From Nitrospirota bacterium (GTDB lineage Bacteria > JACPQY01): 64,000 nucleotides of DNA. Position numbers and translations under genes: made by a program. Shown here piece by piece: positions 1 through 7,759 of the stretch. Under the pieces are notes generated by a model, which did no database searches, had not been told where the DNA came from, and was given only the letters and a program-made list of their open reading frames with translations. Location: assembly GCA_016180645.1 (NCBI GenBank), contig JACPAV010000019.1, positions 78,560 to 142,559 of the forward strand, given 5' to 3'. The first letter of the stretch is position 1. Every line of letters begins with the position of its first letter.

Positions 1-914
1 TCTGGTCCCGTTTCTGCTTCTCCAGATCGAAGAGACGCGCCTTGAGAATTTTCATCGCTATGTCCCGGTTCTTGTGCTGATAGCGCTCATTCTGACACTG
101 CACAATGATGCCGCTGGGCAGGTGGGTGATCCGGACCGCGGTCTCCACCTTGTTCACGTTCTGGCCCCCGTGCCCGCCGGCGCGGTAGGTGTCGATCTTC
201 AGGTCCTCCGGCTTGATCTCGATCTGAATGTCGTCCTGCACTTGCGAGATGACGGAAACGGACGCGAAGGACGTGTGGCGTCGATGATTGGCGTCGAAGG
301 GCGATATTCGGATGAGACGGTGAACGCCCGACTCGGGACGGAGAAATCCGCACGCGCGATCGCCTTCGACCAGGACCGTTGCGCTCTTGATCCCCGCCTC
401 TTCCCCTTCCAGTTGGCTCACCACCTCGGTCTTGAACCCCTTCACCGCGCACCAACGAAGATACATGCGCAGAAGCATCGAGGCCCAATCTTGGGCTTCG
501 GTTCCGCCGGCTCCGGCATGAACGGTGAGAATGGCGTTCTTCTCATCCTCCTCGCCGGACAGAAGGAGTCGAAGCCGGGCGCCGTCGAGTGCGCCCCGAA
601 CTTCGCCGAGAAACGCCGCGGCCTCCCGGAAGGACTCCGCGGTGGGATTCTCACCCACGAGGTCCGCCATGACTTGAGCTTCTTCGACCTGGCGGTCCAC
701 CTTTCCCCAGAAGGTGATGGATTCAAGAAGACGGGTTCTTTGTTTCAGGAGGGACTGGGTCCGGCGAGCGTTGGCGTTCGCCCACGCGTCACCCCTTTCA
801 AGTTCCCGGTCGATCTGTTCGATGTCGCGCTTGAGTTTGGAGAGGTCAAAGATGGCCCCGGAGCCTGGCGTGGTCCGCCTGCAACTGCTGCAACATGTCC
901 GTTAGTTCTTTCAC
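1..914 (-). CDS. prfB: Peptide chain release factor 2 (RF2), C-terminus off the left edge
   Basis: RF2 recognises UGA and UAA stop codons and triggers peptidyl-tRNA hydrolysis on the ribosome. The visible protein has about 304 residues of a usual 365 or so and runs off the window edge. It shows the RF2 anticodon tripeptide SPF (in IRISPFDAN) and the catalytic GGQ loop ([16 protein letters not shown]). The reading frame is split. A short frame starting with GTG at 914 ([10 protein letters not shown]) ends at an in-frame TGA after 22 codons, and the body of the protein continues in the +1 frame from GAC at 847. This is the classic autoregulatory arrangement of prfB. It is divergent from the ATPase gene at 1036. 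The start could instead be the ATG six codons in; the identity is secure. Confidence 0.95.
845..866 (-). promoter_or_regulatory. Programmed +1 frameshift site of prfB
   Basis: On the minus strand the codons read AGG CTC CGG GGC CAT CTT TGA C. The slippery CTT followed by in-frame TGA and C (CTTTGAC, 845-851) matches the known RF2 recoding site. A purine-rich CGGGG stretch lies just upstream, where an internal Shine-Dalgarno-like element is expected. Low RF2 should make ribosomes pause on TGA and slip to GAC, restoring RF2 synthesis. The internal SD-like element is weaker than the E. coli AGGGGG. Confidence 0.9.
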
Positions 915-1035
915 CGGGGCACCTACCCTTTCAAGTCTTTGATGAGTGCAAACCTTCCGACAGGCTCATTCTACCAGCATTCGCCGTCTTATCAATGTGC
1001 ACGCGTCACAGCCAGCGCGTATACTCCCGTTGGCC

Positions 1036-2253
1036 ATGAACCTTATTCTTGAAACATCCATCCGGGCCTTGCTCGAGAACTCCCCCCGCGCATCGGACCT
1101 GATCTTCGTGCCGGGCCGCGCGCCGCAGGCTCAAGCCGACGGCGCCCTGGCCGATTCTCCCCCCGGCCTCCCCCCCCTATCCCCGGAGGACATGCGCGTC
1201 ATCGCGGAGGATTTCATGAAGGACCAATCGTATCTCCGTGCCCAGTTCGATTCCCAGGGCAATTGCGATCTGTCGTTCGCCTTTCGCGATCTCTGCTACT
1301 TCCGTGCAAGTCTTTTCCAGGCGCGCCAGGGCATCACCCTCGTGCTCCGCGTCATCCCCAAGGGGGTGCCGACCCTGGAGGATCTCCATCTTCCCAAGCC
1401 ACTCCACGATATCGCCCGCCAGAAGGCCGGCCTCGTGCTCGTGACGGGGGCGACCGGCTCCGGCAAGAGCTCCACCCTCGCCGCCATGATCCACCTGATC
1501 AACAGCGAACAGCCCGTCCACATCATCACCGTCGAGGATCCCGTGGAGTTCGTCCACACCCCCATCAAAGCAACCATTACTCAACGTCAACTTGGACAGG
1601 ATGTCCCTACTTTTTCCATGGCGCTCCGGGCCGCCCTTCGGCAGGCCCCCCAGGTTCTTCTCGTGGGGGAAATCCGGGACGCCGAGACTGCCGAGATCGC
1701 CTTTGAAGCGGCGGAAACCGGCCACCTCGTCCTAAGCACCCTGCACACACCGGATACCCTCCGAACCGTGGAACGGTTCATCGGGCTATTTTCGGAGCGG
1801 GACATCGACTACGTCCGCACGCGCTTCTCACGGGCATTCAAGACCGTCGTCAGCCAGAAACTCCTTCCCCGCAAGGATGGCCCCGGCCGTATTCCGGCCG
1901 TCGAAATCCTCCAGGCGACGCTCCGCACACAGGAGTACGTCCGACTTGGCGACCGGCCGGGCCGTTACTTGGAAGAGGCCCTCGAAGAAGGCGCCCTGGA
2001 AGGAATGCAGTCGTTCGATCAGGACCTCGAACGACTGACCAAGGCCGGACTGATCACCCTGGAGACCGCCCTCGCCCATGCCACGCGTCGCGCCAACCTG
2101 GAACTCCACCTGAGAGCGGATGAAGACATCCAGCTCGATCGGCCTGATCGTGTCTTCTTCCGCCTCAAATCCCCCCATTCGGCAAACGCTCCGTCTCCGG
2201 ACCGTTCCAAGACCGGCCCGGTCGTCTTGCCGTTGAGGCCCAAGAAAAAGTAA
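1036..2253 (+). CDS. PilT/PilU-family type IV pilus retraction ATPase
   Basis: A cytoplasmic hexameric ATPase of the type IV pilus/type II secretion family, 405 residues from the ATG at 1036. The Walker A motif GATGSGKS is at about 138-145, the Asp box EDPVEF at about 168-173, the Walker B region VLLVGEIRD at about 207-215, and the His box TGHLVLSTLHT at about 228-238. The C-terminal GMQSFDQDLERLTKAGLI segment resembles PilU more than PilT. An in-frame extension to 946 would overlap the prfB leader, so 1036 is preferred. No other pilus gene lies in the window. The four-helix-bundle gene starts 18 bases downstream. The family assignment is firm; PilU versus PilT is inference. Confidence 0.88.
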   Translation: MNLILETSIRALLENSPRASDLIFVPGRAPQAQADGALADSPPGLPPLSPEDMRVIAEDFMKDQSYLRAQFDSQGNCDLSFAFRDLCYFRASLFQARQGITLVLRVIPKGVPTLEDLHLPKPLHDIARQKAGLVLVTGATGSGKSSTLAAMIHLINSEQPVHIITVEDPVEFVHTPIKATITQRQLGQDVPTFSMALRAALRQAPQVLLVGEIRDAETAEIAFEAAETGHLVLSTLHTPDTLRTVERFIGLFSERDIDYVRTRFSRAFKTVVSQKLLPRKDGPGRIPAVEILQATLRTQEYVRLGDRPGRYLEEALEEGALEGMQSFDQDLERLTKAGLITLETALAHATRRANLELHLRADEDIQLDRPDRVFFRLKSPHSANAPSPDRSKTGPVVLPLRPKKK

Positions 2254-2255
2254 GC

Positions 2256-2287
2256 ATGGGGTGATGGAGTCATGGAATCATCTGGAA
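2256..2287 (+). repeat. Short 8-bp repeat array, left of the S23-type gene
   Basis: Three units in strict 8-base phase (ATGGGGTG, ATGGAGTC, ATGGAATC), followed by a decayed unit. The third unit supplies the start codon of the gene at 2272. Read as GGRRTCAT, the units are the reverse complement of the ATGAYYCC units on the other side of that gene. For example, 2271-2281 is exactly complementary to 2765-2775. Confidence 0.75.
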
Positions 2288-2658
2288 ATCCATCTCAATC
2301 GGAGGGATTGAAACAGCGTACGAAAACTTTCGCCCTAACCGTCATCCGCCTGTTCCGAACACTGCCGAAAACGGCAGATGCCCAGGTCATCGGCAGACAA
2401 CTGCTTAGATCATCAACTTCCGTTGCGGCGAACTACCGCGCCGCGAGGCGCTCCCGTTCACGGGCGGAATTCATATCCAAGATCGGGCTTGTCGTGGAAG
2501 AGACCGACGAATCGCTTTTTTGGCTTGAACTGATTGCAGAGAGTGGCATCCTTCCACCGGAACAAATTGAGGATCTGATGAAGGAGGCAGGTGAACTGTT
2601 GGCGATATTCGCCGCGTCGCAGCGGACGGCGAAGGCCAACCGTACTAAACTTCGATGA
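2272..2658 (+). CDS. Four-helix-bundle protein, S23/23S intervening-sequence family
   Basis: A 128-residue protein with the family hallmarks LKQRTKTFALTVIRLFRTLP, QLLRSSTSVAANYRAA, RSRAEFISKIGLVVEETDES and FWLELI. Relatives are encoded inside intervening sequences of 23S rRNA genes in Leptospira and Coxiella, and as free-standing chromosomal genes in many environmental bacteria. The Avd accessory protein of diversity-generating retroelements has the same fold. Biochemical function is not established for this type. Here it is free-standing, with no rRNA and no reverse transcriptase nearby. Its start codon is part of an 8-bp repeat, and inverted arrays of that repeat lie on both sides. The first ten or so residues come from repeat-like sequence and do not align to the family core. 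The length is complete. Confidence 0.85.
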   Translation: MESSGNPSQSEGLKQRTKTFALTVIRLFRTLPKTADAQVIGRQLLRSSTSVAANYRAARRSRSRAEFISKIGLVVEETDESLFWLELIAESGILPPEQIEDLMKEAGELLAIFAASQRTAKANRTKLR

Positions 2659-2780
2659 TCCGATGGCCACATGAACATGATTCGATGAATCCATGACCCC
2701 ATGTTTCCATGAATCCATGACCCCATGACCCGATGATAACGTGAATCCATCAAAACATGACCCCATGATTCCATGAATAC
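2655..2780 (+). repeat. 8-bp tandem repeat array (ATGAYYCC), right of the S23-type gene
   Basis: Units of eight bases run in unbroken phase from 2677 to 2780 (13 units such as ATGAATCC, ATGACCCC, ATGATTCC). Two more units lie at 2655-2670, before a 6-base slip. The array overlaps the last codons of the S23-type gene and ends about eight bases before the Shine-Dalgarno sequence GGAGGT of the acyl-CoA dehydrogenase. It is inverted relative to the shorter array at 2256-2287. Confidence 0.85.
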
Positions 2781-2801
2781 ATTCTACGGAGGTAGCCACT
2801 A

Positions 2802-3965
2802 ATGGACAGCAGCCTGCACTGTGACTGGAGCCAATACTTCAAGGAAGAGCACAATATCTTCCGTCAAACGATCCGCAAGTGGATCGAGGCCGAGCTGGCC
2901 CCGAATGCGGACAAGTGGGAGGAAGCCGAGGATTTCCCCAACTGGGTCTTCAAGCGCGCGGGCGAACAGGGATTCCTCGGTCTCCGTTATCCCGAGGACG
3001 TGGGCGGCCTCGGCGGCGACTACTGGTACACCGTCGCCTATGCGGAAGAACTTCCCCGTGCCCAATGCGGCGGGGTCCCCATGGCCCTCATGGTCCAGTC
3101 GGATATGGCCACCTACTCGATCCACCTGCACGGCACGCCCGAGCAGAAAAAGGAATTCCTGATTCCCGCGATCAAAGGTGAGAAGATTGCCGCCCTCGGC
3201 GTCTCCGAACCGTTTGTGGGATCGGACGTGGCCAACCTGAAAACGACGGCGAAGAAAGTCGGCGGCGACTACATCATCAACGGCTCCAAGACCTTCATCA
3301 CCAGCGGCGCGCGCGCGAACTTCATCAACCTGGCGGTCCGCACAGGGGACACCGGCTTTGGCGGCATCTCCATGATCCTGTTCCCCACCGACACGAAGGG
3401 CTTTCAGGTGACCAAGCGCCTCAAGAAAGTCGGGATGCACTCCTCCGATACGGCGGAGCTGTTTTTCGACAACTGCAAGGTCCCGGCGCGATACCTCCTG
3501 GGAGAGGAAGGACACGGTTTCTACTACATCATGGAAGGATTCCAAGGCGAACGCCTGATCGCGGCGATCACGGCGCTGTCGGGCGCCCGGCTGACGTGGG
3601 ACCAGACGTACAAATACGCCCTCGAAAGGAAAGCCTTCGGGAGGCCGATCGGAAAATTCCAGGTTCAGCGCCACCGCTTGGTGGAGCTGATCTCGGAGAT
3701 CGAATGCAATCAGGCTTTTGTCTACTACGTGTGCGATCTGTTCAACCGCAACGTTCCCTGCGTGAAAGAAGTGTCGATGGCCAAGATTCTGGCCGGCGAG
3801 CTCCAGACGAGGGTCACGGACCGCTGCATGCAGGTTCACGGCGGCTATGGCTACATCGAGGAGTACCACGTCGCCCGCGCATGGCGTGATTCCCGGCTGA
3901 TCACCATCGGGGGTGGTACGACCGAGATCATGAAGGAGATCATCGGGAAAATGATCGGGCTGTAG
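2802..3965 (+). CDS. Acyl-CoA dehydrogenase
   Basis: A flavoprotein that oxidises acyl-CoA to trans-2-enoyl-CoA and passes electrons to ETF. It has 387 residues, typical of the family. A clear GGAGGT site nine bases upstream fixes the ATG. FAD and substrate motifs include GVSEPFVGSDVANLKTTA (about 133-150) and MQVHGGYGYIEEYHVARAWRD (about 343-363). The usual C-terminal catalytic Glu of medium-chain enzymes is replaced (ITIGGGTTEI). Glu250 in EGFQGERLIAA instead occupies the helix-G position used by isovaleryl-CoA and long-chain dehydrogenases. A branched or long-chain substrate is therefore inferred. The CoA-transferase/racemase gene follows 24 bases on, which suggests a shared acyl-CoA catabolic role. 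Confidence 0.93.
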   Translation: MDSSLHCDWSQYFKEEHNIFRQTIRKWIEAELAPNADKWEEAEDFPNWVFKRAGEQGFLGLRYPEDVGGLGGDYWYTVAYAEELPRAQCGGVPMALMVQSDMATYSIHLHGTPEQKKEFLIPAIKGEKIAALGVSEPFVGSDVANLKTTAKKVGGDYIINGSKTFITSGARANFINLAVRTGDTGFGGISMILFPTDTKGFQVTKRLKKVGMHSSDTAELFFDNCKVPARYLLGEEGHGFYYIMEGFQGERLIAAITALSGARLTWDQTYKYALERKAFGRPIGKFQVQRHRLVELISEIECNQAFVYYVCDLFNRNVPCVKEVSMAKILAGELQTRVTDRCMQVHGGYGYIEEYHVARAWRDSRLITIGGGTTEIMKEIIGKMIGL

Positions 3966-3989
3966 AACGTAAGGAGAGAGGCGGGAGGA

Positions 3990-5243
3990 GTGAGGCGCAG
4001 GGCGAGGGGCGAAGGGCGCAAGGCGAAGAAGTCACCAGGAACCAGGAACGAGGAACCCGGAACTCCGCCCCTTCCCCTTGCGGGAATCCGCGTACTCGAC
4101 CTATCGAGGCTGCTGCCGGGTCCGTACTGCACGATGGTCCTCGCGCTCATGGGAGCCGAGGTCATCAAGATTGAAGATCCGGGGGGGGGCGACTACGTGC
4201 GCTACCTGCCGCCGTTGATCGGAGATACGAGCTCGATTTTCTGCGCGCTGAATCGAAACAAAAAAAGCATCACGCTCAATCTCAAGCAACCGGACGCCAA
4301 GGCGATCTTCCTCAAACTCCTCAAAACCGCAGACGGCGTGGTCGAGAGTTTCCGTCCCGGCGTCATGGAAAAGCTCGGCCTCTCCTACTCCTCACTCCTC
4401 ACTCATCACCCGTCACTCATCTACCTGGCCATCAGTGGCTACGGCCAGACCGGTCCTTATCGGCTGAAGGCCGGGCACGACATGAACTACAACAGCCTTT
4501 CCGGAGTTCTCAGCATCACCGGTGACCAAGCGGGCCGGCCGATTATCCCCGGGGCTCAACTCGCCGACGTCCCCGGCGGCGCCCTCTTTGGAACGATCGC
4601 GTTTCTCGGGGCATTGGAGGCGAGGCACCGCACGGGCAAGGGGGCGTACATCGACATGTCGATGACCGAGGGATCCCTCGCCCTGCTGACGCAGTATTTC
4701 ACTCAATTCGGCGTCGATGGCATCAATCACGCGCCCCGCTCCATGCCCCTGAACGGTCTGAATCCCTGTTACAACATCTATCGGACGAAGGACGGCCGCT
4801 ACATGAGCCTCGGTGCGCTCGAACCCAAGTTCTGGGAGGCGTTTTGCAACGTGGCGGGCAAGCCGGAATGGATCGGCGACGCCTTCCCGACTTCCGATCA
4901 GCGTCAGGCCGTGCTTGAACGCGTCGAGGAACTCTTCAAGACCAAGACGCAGGCCGAATGGGTCGCGCTCCTTTCGAATGTAGATTGCTGCTGTGAACCG
5001 ATCCTGGATTTCTCGGAGGTCGTGCGGCACCCCCAGCATGCCGAGCGGGGCGTCTTCCTCCGGGAGAAACACAATGGCGAGGACGTCACCTTGGTCCGCG
5101 CACCCTTTCTCTTCGACGGTCGTTCCGTGAATCCACCCTACCTGCCCGCTCCCACATTGGGCGAGCACACGGAATCCGTTCTCGCTTCCGTGGGAGTTCG
5201 CCCCGCGGACCTCGCTCGTCTCCGCTCCGCCGGCGCCGTCTGA
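3990..5243 (+). CDS. CaiB/BaiF family III CoA transferase, possibly alpha-methylacyl-CoA racemase-like
   Basis: A 417-residue family III CoA-transferase-fold protein. The core begins at about residue 29 with LPLAGIRVLDLSRLLPGPYC. The conserved Asp of the family is D164 in AGHDMNYNSLSG. The His-Asp pair there, the ADVPGG segment and LGALEPKFWEAFC are arranged as in alpha-methylacyl-CoA racemases, so racemisation of branched acyl-CoA is as likely as CoA transfer. The start is GTG at 3990 behind a purine-rich stretch. The first 27 residues are basic and derive from AGGAACC-type repetitive DNA, so the true start is uncertain. It lies directly behind the acyl-CoA dehydrogenase, probably in the same transcript. 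Confidence 0.85.
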   Translation: MRRRARGEGRKAKKSPGTRNEEPGTPPLPLAGIRVLDLSRLLPGPYCTMVLALMGAEVIKIEDPGGGDYVRYLPPLIGDTSSIFCALNRNKKSITLNLKQPDAKAIFLKLLKTADGVVESFRPGVMEKLGLSYSSLLTHHPSLIYLAISGYGQTGPYRLKAGHDMNYNSLSGVLSITGDQAGRPIIPGAQLADVPGGALFGTIAFLGALEARHRTGKGAYIDMSMTEGSLALLTQYFTQFGVDGINHAPRSMPLNGLNPCYNIYRTKDGRYMSLGALEPKFWEAFCNVAGKPEWIGDAFPTSDQRQAVLERVEELFKTKTQAEWVALLSNVDCCCEPILDFSEVVRHPQHAERGVFLREKHNGEDVTLVRAPFLFDGRSVNPPYLPAPTLGEHTESVLASVGVRPADLARLRSAGAV

Positions 5244-5254
5244 TTTCCGGAGAA

Positions 5255-5395
5255 CGCGGGCTAAAGCCCGCGCCTACCAAGCATACACACCCTCGTCTCG
5301 GTAGCCGCAGGCCATGTTCATGCCGCACCATCCGTGGTGCGGCGACATATCATGGTCCCATTCCCTCCGTGGCATGGGGCTTCAGCCTGCGTCTT
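5255..5395. repeat. Dispersed multi-hairpin repeat, copy A
   Basis: It begins with the palindrome CGCGGGCTAAAGCCCGCG (5255-5272). It then has a stem-loop with GCCGC and GCGGC arms around CCATCCGTGG (5322-5343), the string GACATATCATGGTCCC, and a GGCATGGGGCTTCAGCC segment. The same order of elements occurs at 53565-53700, partly at 43925-44056, and inverted at 63905-64000. It lies between the convergent genes ending at 5243 and 5487. Confidence 0.8.
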
Positions 5396-5486
5396 CAGAT
5401 CATGGCTGAAAGGCGACCTATGCCGCTTTTTATTCGAGGGGGTCGAGCCGGCGCTCGATGTCCTTCAGTTCCTGGCGGACCGAGGA

Positions 5487-6302
5487 CTATCTCGGCCGGA
5501 GCAGCCGTTGCATCGCCGTGTGTATCCGGCCGTTGGAGGAAAGAATGTTCTTCGCATAGGGATCGAACGGCTCACCGCGGAGGCCGGTCACGCGACCGCC
5601 CGCTTCCGTCACGATCAATGCGCCGGCCGCCACGTCCCACGGGCTTAGGCGCAGTTCCCAGAAGCCGTCGAACCGGCCACACGCCGTGTAGCACAAATCC
5701 AACGCCGCCGAGCCGTCCCGCCGAATGGCCTGGGCCTTGAGAAGAAAGCGTTTCCAGCATTCCAAATTGCGCAACGCCCACCGCCGGTTGTACGAAAAGC
5801 CCGTACACACAAGCGATCGCTCCAGTTTCGACGCCGTCGATACGTGGATCCGCCGACCGTTGAGGAAGGCCCCCTTCCCTTTCACGGCCGAAAACATTTC
5901 TCCGGCCATCGGATCGAAAACCACTCCAACCTGAATCTTCCCGCGGTACGCGAACGCGATCGAGACGCAAAAGCGGGGATAGCTGTGCGCATAGTTGGTC
6001 GTTCCGTCGAGCGGATCCACAAACCACTGACACTCGGCCTCCCGGCTCCCCGCCATCGGGTTCTCCTCCTCCTCCGCCACGACCACGTGATCGGGAAAGG
6101 CGGCGCCGACCCTCCGGAGAATCAAGGCCTGTGCTCGGTGATCGAGATCGGTGACGAGATTCCGCCGACCTTTGAAGCGAACGTTCAGCGCTCGACCGTA
6201 GGATCCCCGCAGCAATGCGCCCGCCTCCTTCGCGGTGGCCGACGCCACTCGCGCGATGTTCGAGTCATCGACGCTCAGAGTCCGCGGTGGAGGTGTTCTC
6301 AT
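5487..6302 (-). CDS. Inositol-phosphate phosphatase family protein
   Basis: A Mg-dependent phosphatase of the inositol monophosphatase/SuhB fold, 271 residues from the ATG at 6302. Metal-binding motifs are complete: the acidic pair in VAEEEENP (about 77-78), DPLDGTTNYAHSYP (96-109) and SPWDVAAGALIVTEAGG with Asp223. The substrate could be inositol phosphate, a nucleotide such as PAP, or a sugar phosphate, and cannot be decided from sequence. An in-frame extension to 6398 would read through a common dispersed repeat (6303-6330) and overlap the divergent gene at 6345, so the shorter start is chosen. It stands alone between convergent and divergent neighbours. Confidence 0.88.
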   Translation of the reverse strand: MRTPPPRTLSVDDSNIARVASATAKEAGALLRGSYGRALNVRFKGRRNLVTDLDHRAQALILRRVGAAFPDHVVVAEEEENPMAGSREAECQWFVDPLDGTTNYAHSYPRFCVSIAFAYRGKIQVGVVFDPMAGEMFSAVKGKGAFLNGRRIHVSTASKLERSLVCTGFSYNRRWALRNLECWKRFLLKAQAIRRDGSAALDLCYTACGRFDGFWELRLSPWDVAAGALIVTEAGGRVTGLRGEPFDPYAKNILSSNGRIHTAMQRLLRPR

Positions 6303-6330
6303 GCGATTGCTTCGCTCCGCTCGCAATGAC
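6303..6330. repeat. Dispersed GCGATTGCTTCGC-type hairpin repeat
   Basis: The sequence GCGATTGCTTCGC followed by TCCGCTCGCAATGAC is a small inverted repeat with GATTGC/GCAAT arms. Close relatives of this motif are scattered in many bacterial genomes. It occupies the short gap between the divergent genes starting at 6302 and 6345. Confidence 0.6.
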
Positions 6331-6344
6331 ACCATACGCCCGTC

Positions 6345-6869
6345 ATGGTCGAACCCGGCTCCCCCGTATTTCAAGCCTTCTGCACGGCCTGCAAGCACGA
6401 GATCGATGTTTCCATTCTCGAACCGCTCGATACCTTCGCGTGCAGCCGCTGCCTCACGATACAGACCTTCGGCCAGGACCAGACCCGACCGGCGTTCGTC
6501 GACCCCGTCCCACGGCGTGTGGTGACGGCGCTCTTGCTCCTCCAGATCGCCATCGATTCGCTGGTTCTATGGAGACTCCAACGCCTCGGCGGTTCCGTTG
6601 GGACGATCCCCATCGTCGCTGTGGCCACGATGGCCGCCTCAGTCGTCTTCTTCCTCCGCGTCAAATCACCCCCACTCAACGCAGGCTTCGCCCTGCTTTC
6701 GATCTCCGTCGCGCTGGCTTTCGTGGCCATGAGAGGATTCCCCACAGAACGGGCCGGAGGGGCGGAGGAGTGGACGGTCCTTGTGTTTGCACTCGCAGCC
6801 ATCCTCTCCCTTGGGTTGGTCTTCATGGTGGGGGAACTTCTCCGGATTTCTCGATTGCCGCGAGCGTAG
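6345..6869 (+). CDS. Hypothetical membrane protein with N-terminal zinc-ribbon-like Cys pairs
   Basis: A 174-residue protein I do not recognise as a family. The N-terminus has two CxxC pairs (FCTACKH at about 12-17 and FACSRCLT at about 31-36), which suggests a small zinc ribbon. Four hydrophobic segments follow (for example VVTALLLLQIAIDSLVLW and TVLVFALAAILSLGLVFMVG), so it should sit in the inner membrane with the ribbon on one side. It is convergent with larE, five bases away, and divergent from the phosphatase at 6302. Nothing in the context gives a function. Confidence 0.7.
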   Translation: MVEPGSPVFQAFCTACKHEIDVSILEPLDTFACSRCLTIQTFGQDQTRPAFVDPVPRRVVTALLLLQIAIDSLVLWRLQRLGGSVGTIPIVAVATMAASVVFFLRVKSPPLNAGFALLSISVALAFVAMRGFPTERAGGAEEWTVLVFALAAILSLGLVFMVGELLRISRLPRA

Positions 6870-6874
6870 GCGTT

Positions 6875-7729
6875 CTACGCGCGGCTCAAACGACCGCTCT
6901 TGAACTCTTCCAGGTCCAGGCAAACGTACTTGAATCCCTCTTCCTTCAAACCCGCCACCACCTGCCTGCGGATAGGCTCTCGATTCAAGCGATCAAACTC
7001 TTCCGGGGAAACCTCGATCCGCGCAATGTCCTCGTGCAGGCGAACCCGGAATTCACGAAATCCCAGCTTCCTGAGCAGTGATTCGCTTCGACCCACGCGC
7101 GTCAGGTTCTCCACGGTGATCCGTGTGCCCTGCGGAAATCGCGACGACAGGCACGGCGAGGCCGGTCGATCCCACACGTCCAATCCCACTCGACGGCCTA
7201 GTTCGCGGATCTCACTTTTCGATAGTCCGGCCTCCGCGAGCGGACTTCGTACGCCGATTTCGCGAGCGGCTTTCAAGCCCGGTCGGATATCCCCCAGGTC
7301 ATCGGCGTTCGTTCCATCTGCGACAACCGGGATGCCGCGCTCCTCGGCGATCCGTCCACACGTGGTGTACACCTCCGTCTTGCAGAAGTAGCAACGATCG
7401 GCATCGTTCCGCACGAAATCCTCGATCTCCATGTGACGAGTGGCGATCACAAGATGCTCCACGCCCAGTTCGCCCGTGATTCGGGCGGCATCGCGTCGAT
7501 CATGCTCCGGGACGGTATCCGACAGGGCCGTGAGGGCGATCACCCGCTCCGCCCCCAGTAGGTCGCGCGCCGTCTTGAGGACAAACGCGCTGTCCACCCC
7601 CCCCGAGAAGGCCACCAGGACACGCTCGAACGCCTGGATGCCGGCCTTCAGGTCGCCGTATTTTTGGTCGAGACCACGGGTGGTATCCGACCCCTCATCC
7701 CTTGCGGTGGCCGGCTCAAAAACGCCCAT
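6875..7729 (-). CDS. larE: ATP-dependent sacrificial sulfur transferase LarE
   Basis: LarE adenylates and thiolates the carboxylates of the pyridinium biscarboxylate precursor of the nickel-pincer nucleotide cofactor of lactate racemase and related enzymes. The protein has 284 residues. The PP-loop SGGVDS is at 42-47, the RCYFCK pair at Cys113/Cys116, and the sacrificial-type cysteine lies in RPASPCLSSR (Cys193). It is the last gene of the minus-strand run, 30 bases behind hisH. larB lies about 40 kb away at 47363; larC and a larA homologue are not in this window. Some LarE proteins use a [4Fe-4S] cluster instead of sacrificing a Cys; which applies here is not decided. Confidence 0.92.
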   Translation of the reverse strand: MGVFEPATARDEGSDTTRGLDQKYGDLKAGIQAFERVLVAFSGGVDSAFVLKTARDLLGAERVIALTALSDTVPEHDRRDAARITGELGVEHLVIATRHMEIEDFVRNDADRCYFCKTEVYTTCGRIAEERGIPVVADGTNADDLGDIRPGLKAAREIGVRSPLAEAGLSKSEIRELGRRVGLDVWDRPASPCLSSRFPQGTRITVENLTRVGRSESLLRKLGFREFRVRLHEDIARIEVSPEEFDRLNREPIRRQVVAGLKEEGFKYVCLDLEEFKSGRLSRA

Positions 7730-7759
7730 CTGTACAGTCTAGCATCATCGGAAGCACCC

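Noticed and set aside
2272-2658. Diversity-generating retroelement, with the four-helix-bundle protein as Avd
   Set aside because: No reverse transcriptase, template repeat or variable repeat is visible in the neighbourhood.
2655-2780. The 8-bp array as a CRISPR
   Set aside because: The period is eight bases with no spacers and no cas genes nearby, so it is a short tandem repeat.
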